Shown here: in pieces, positions 62,335 through 64,000 of the stretch
Layout: the number at the start of each line of letters is the position of its first letter
How positions within the stretch are numbered: position 1 is the stretch's first letter
Source: Bufo bufo
Lineage: Eukaryota > Chordata > Amphibia > Anura > Bufonidae
Direction: 5' to 3'
Assembly: GCF_905171765.1 (NCBI RefSeq)
Contig: NC_053390.1
Span: 583,818,471 to 583,882,470 of the forward strand
DNA: 64,000 bases
Made by a program: the position numbers and the translations under genes
Notes under the pieces: generated by a model
Databases searched by the model: none
Told to the model about the DNA's origin: nothing
The model's input: the letters and a program-made list of their open reading frames with translations, nothing else

Positions 62335-63198
62335 GGCAAGAAGGGACTAAGCTCTGACCACCAGGTGAGTGTGAAACAGCAGAGTGCATGGGTGCCACAA
62401 AAACAGTGTTGCACAGCAAGCAATGCTGGTCCCCTAACTCAGAAACAGCATTGGTGTGCTAGTGCTATGCTGTTTCCATAGCTCCGTTGCACTACTGAAC
62501 TACTGAAACAACTGAGAGCCAGCCCACTGCGCTGTTTCCGAGCCAGCCACCAGCAAATTTTTGAATGCCCCCCCTGCAACTTTTTCGCAACCCCCCAAAC
62601 TCATGAGCAACCCTCACTCCTGTGGCTAGTCAAGATTGAGTCCTCAGACAAGGTCCGGCAGCCGCTCAGCCCATTTCCTACAATGTCACTGTATATAATG
62701 CCATTGTAAAATGCTGTTGAGGGGGCCCTGACAATAAAATCTTTTAGTCTTCCTCCTGAGTTCGGGCCCGACAGCTTCTCCTGCTTCCCCTAGAGCTACA
62801 ACCCTGCCTTTAATAATGTTGTTAGCATGACTTATAAGCCATGTCTGATGCACAGTAAGTCTATGTATAACAGAACTGATTAAGAATGAATGTCGCAGCA
62901 GTTGACCAAGATGTACAGGGTGATTATACTGAGCCTGGACTGTCCCTGCAGTCTTCCTATGCAAAATTAAAAGCTTTCTAAAACACTGTCCCTAGCGATT
63001 GCCATGTCTCTCCCTATGCTTAGTTCACAGTGAAATGGTGGCGACTGCGCAGGATGAGGCTTTTATAAGGCTTTGACATCACGGTGGGTGCTGCACGGCA
63101 TTATGGGTCATATCGTGTTCACGTGTTTACTGTCACTTTGTAAAACGGGTAGCCGTCATTCTATGAAAAAAAAAACTATTAGTTACCACATAGCTTAA
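62335..63198. other. Intergenic, no supported gene
   Basis: No recognisable coding sequence or repeat borders. Confidence 0.5.
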
Positions 63199-63282
63199 GG
63201 AAATTCAGATTTGTGGCGAATCAAATTTTTCCTGAAATTCGGATCAAAGTTAGTTTGTTTCACTTCAATTTGCTCAACACTA
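63199..63282 (-). mobile_element. hAT-type terminus, same family as 6268
   Basis: On the minus strand it starts TAGTGTTGAGCAAATTG and continues with CAGGAAAAATTTGATTCG, matching 6268-6345. Only one end is found, so this is a fragment. Confidence 0.5.
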
Positions 63283-64000
63283 ATTATTACTTCTGGGGCA
63301 CAATAGGGGGCATTATTACTATTGGGGGCACTGTAGGGGCACTGTTAACACAGTTATTTTTTGAGGGCACTGTGTGCCAATAATTATTAACAATAAGTAT
63401 TTTCAGGGGGATTATCTGTTTCTGCACTATAGTATAGGGGAGCAAAGTGGGCACAGTATTGGGGATAGCAGGATGGGATGCTCAGAAGTGAGGAGGAGGA
63501 TGGAAACGTCGGAAACTAAGATGTCTGTTTTTCAAACTCTGCAGAGACAAAAGATGGCTGAAAGAAATCATCATGGTGGTCTGGTCTAAATGAAGAAGAA
63601 GAGAATGACTTATTCTTTATTCTTTGCTGACATATCCCTAAAAAGGGTGTTTCAATGCCAAGCGGCTAGTGTCCATTTTTTTCCATTACTTTAATCAGGA
63701 ACTATTTTATAACTATCTTGAATATACTGAAAGGAAACTGAAAGGAAAGATGATTTTCCTGCATTCACCACTAATATAGACACATGAATGTCAATGAACA
63801 GCCTCTCAAATAGAAAGAAGCCATTTAATGAAAAATGGAGTAAATATTTTTCTGTATGCCAAAATTGCCATGCTGCTTTTTATTTTTTGCATACTACATT
63901 CGGTCTTCAGTGAAAAGTTGACTGTCATAAGAAAAGCTTCACATAATCAGTGAAATATATATGTTCCCGTCTTAAATCTATTGCTTCATCTTGCTAGCAC
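63283..64000. other. Intergenic, no supported gene
   Basis: GGGGGCA-rich degenerate repeats at 63295-63370, then AT-rich DNA. The 71-codon frame at 63374-63589 has no recognisable domain. Confidence 0.4.

Noticed and set aside
1..64000. Host exons, tRNA or rRNA genes
   Set aside because: No frame outside the mobile elements shows a recognisable conserved domain, and I saw no tRNA A/B-box pair with a cloverleaf or rRNA segment. Weak exons cannot be excluded by eye.

Overview
The window looks like transposon-packed, non-genic DNA from a vertebrate, most likely an anuran amphibian. That assignment is an inference from the mix of mobile elements: an Ngaro-type tyrosine-recombinase retrotransposon, several Tc1-like transposons with long inverted repeats, Penelope-like elements, a Tx1-like non-LTR element, hAT and Harbinger-like MITEs and a chromodomain Ty3/gypsy element. 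I found no host protein-coding gene, rRNA or tRNA that I can support. Almost every long reading frame belongs to a mobile element.

Layout. 1-5353 is the 3' part of an Ngaro-like element with gag-like, RT/RNase H, tyrosine recombinase and SGNH-hydrolase frames, all open, followed by its split direct repeats (B1-A2-B2). It sits inside a Tc1-like element whose right end resumes at 5354. 6268-13566 holds hAT remnants, a Penelope-type repeat with a hammerhead ribozyme motif (9539-9582), foldback MITEs and a MITE-in-MITE insertion. 13567-16784 holds two Tc1-like elements side by side. 18400-20659 is a Penelope-like remnant (RT end, GIY-YIG, hammerhead motif). 21423-28530 is a large inverted repeat, about 840 bp per ancestral arm. 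Each arm was later hit by a different Tc1-like element, the left arm also by a MITE, and the spacer by a further Tc1-like element. 29604-35155 is a nearly intact, young Ty3/gypsy chromovirus-type element on the minus strand, with a solo LTR beside it at 35310-35997; both sit inside one older MITE.

37858-58686 is a three-level nest. A short hAT element (hAT-A, 8-bp duplication CTAGCATG) contains a long hAT element (hAT-B, 8-bp duplication CTTACCAG) with a decayed transposase on the minus strand. hAT-B carries a 93-bp minisatellite, and a Tx1-like non-LTR retrotransposon of about 8.1 kb has inserted into that minisatellite, with a ~22-bp target duplication. This resembles the known Xenopus Tx1 arrangement, in which a non-LTR element lives inside the tandem repeats of a DNA transposon. 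58695-64000 is ordinary intergenic DNA with small MITEs.

The observations I rank highest are the hAT/hAT/Tx1 nest with its higher-order minisatellite, the hammerhead ribozyme motifs in Penelope-type repeats (two with intact cores, two degenerate and mirror-placed in the inverted-repeat arms), and the SGNH hydrolase carried by the Ngaro-like element. All identifications come from reading motifs by eye. No database search, alignment or folding program was run.
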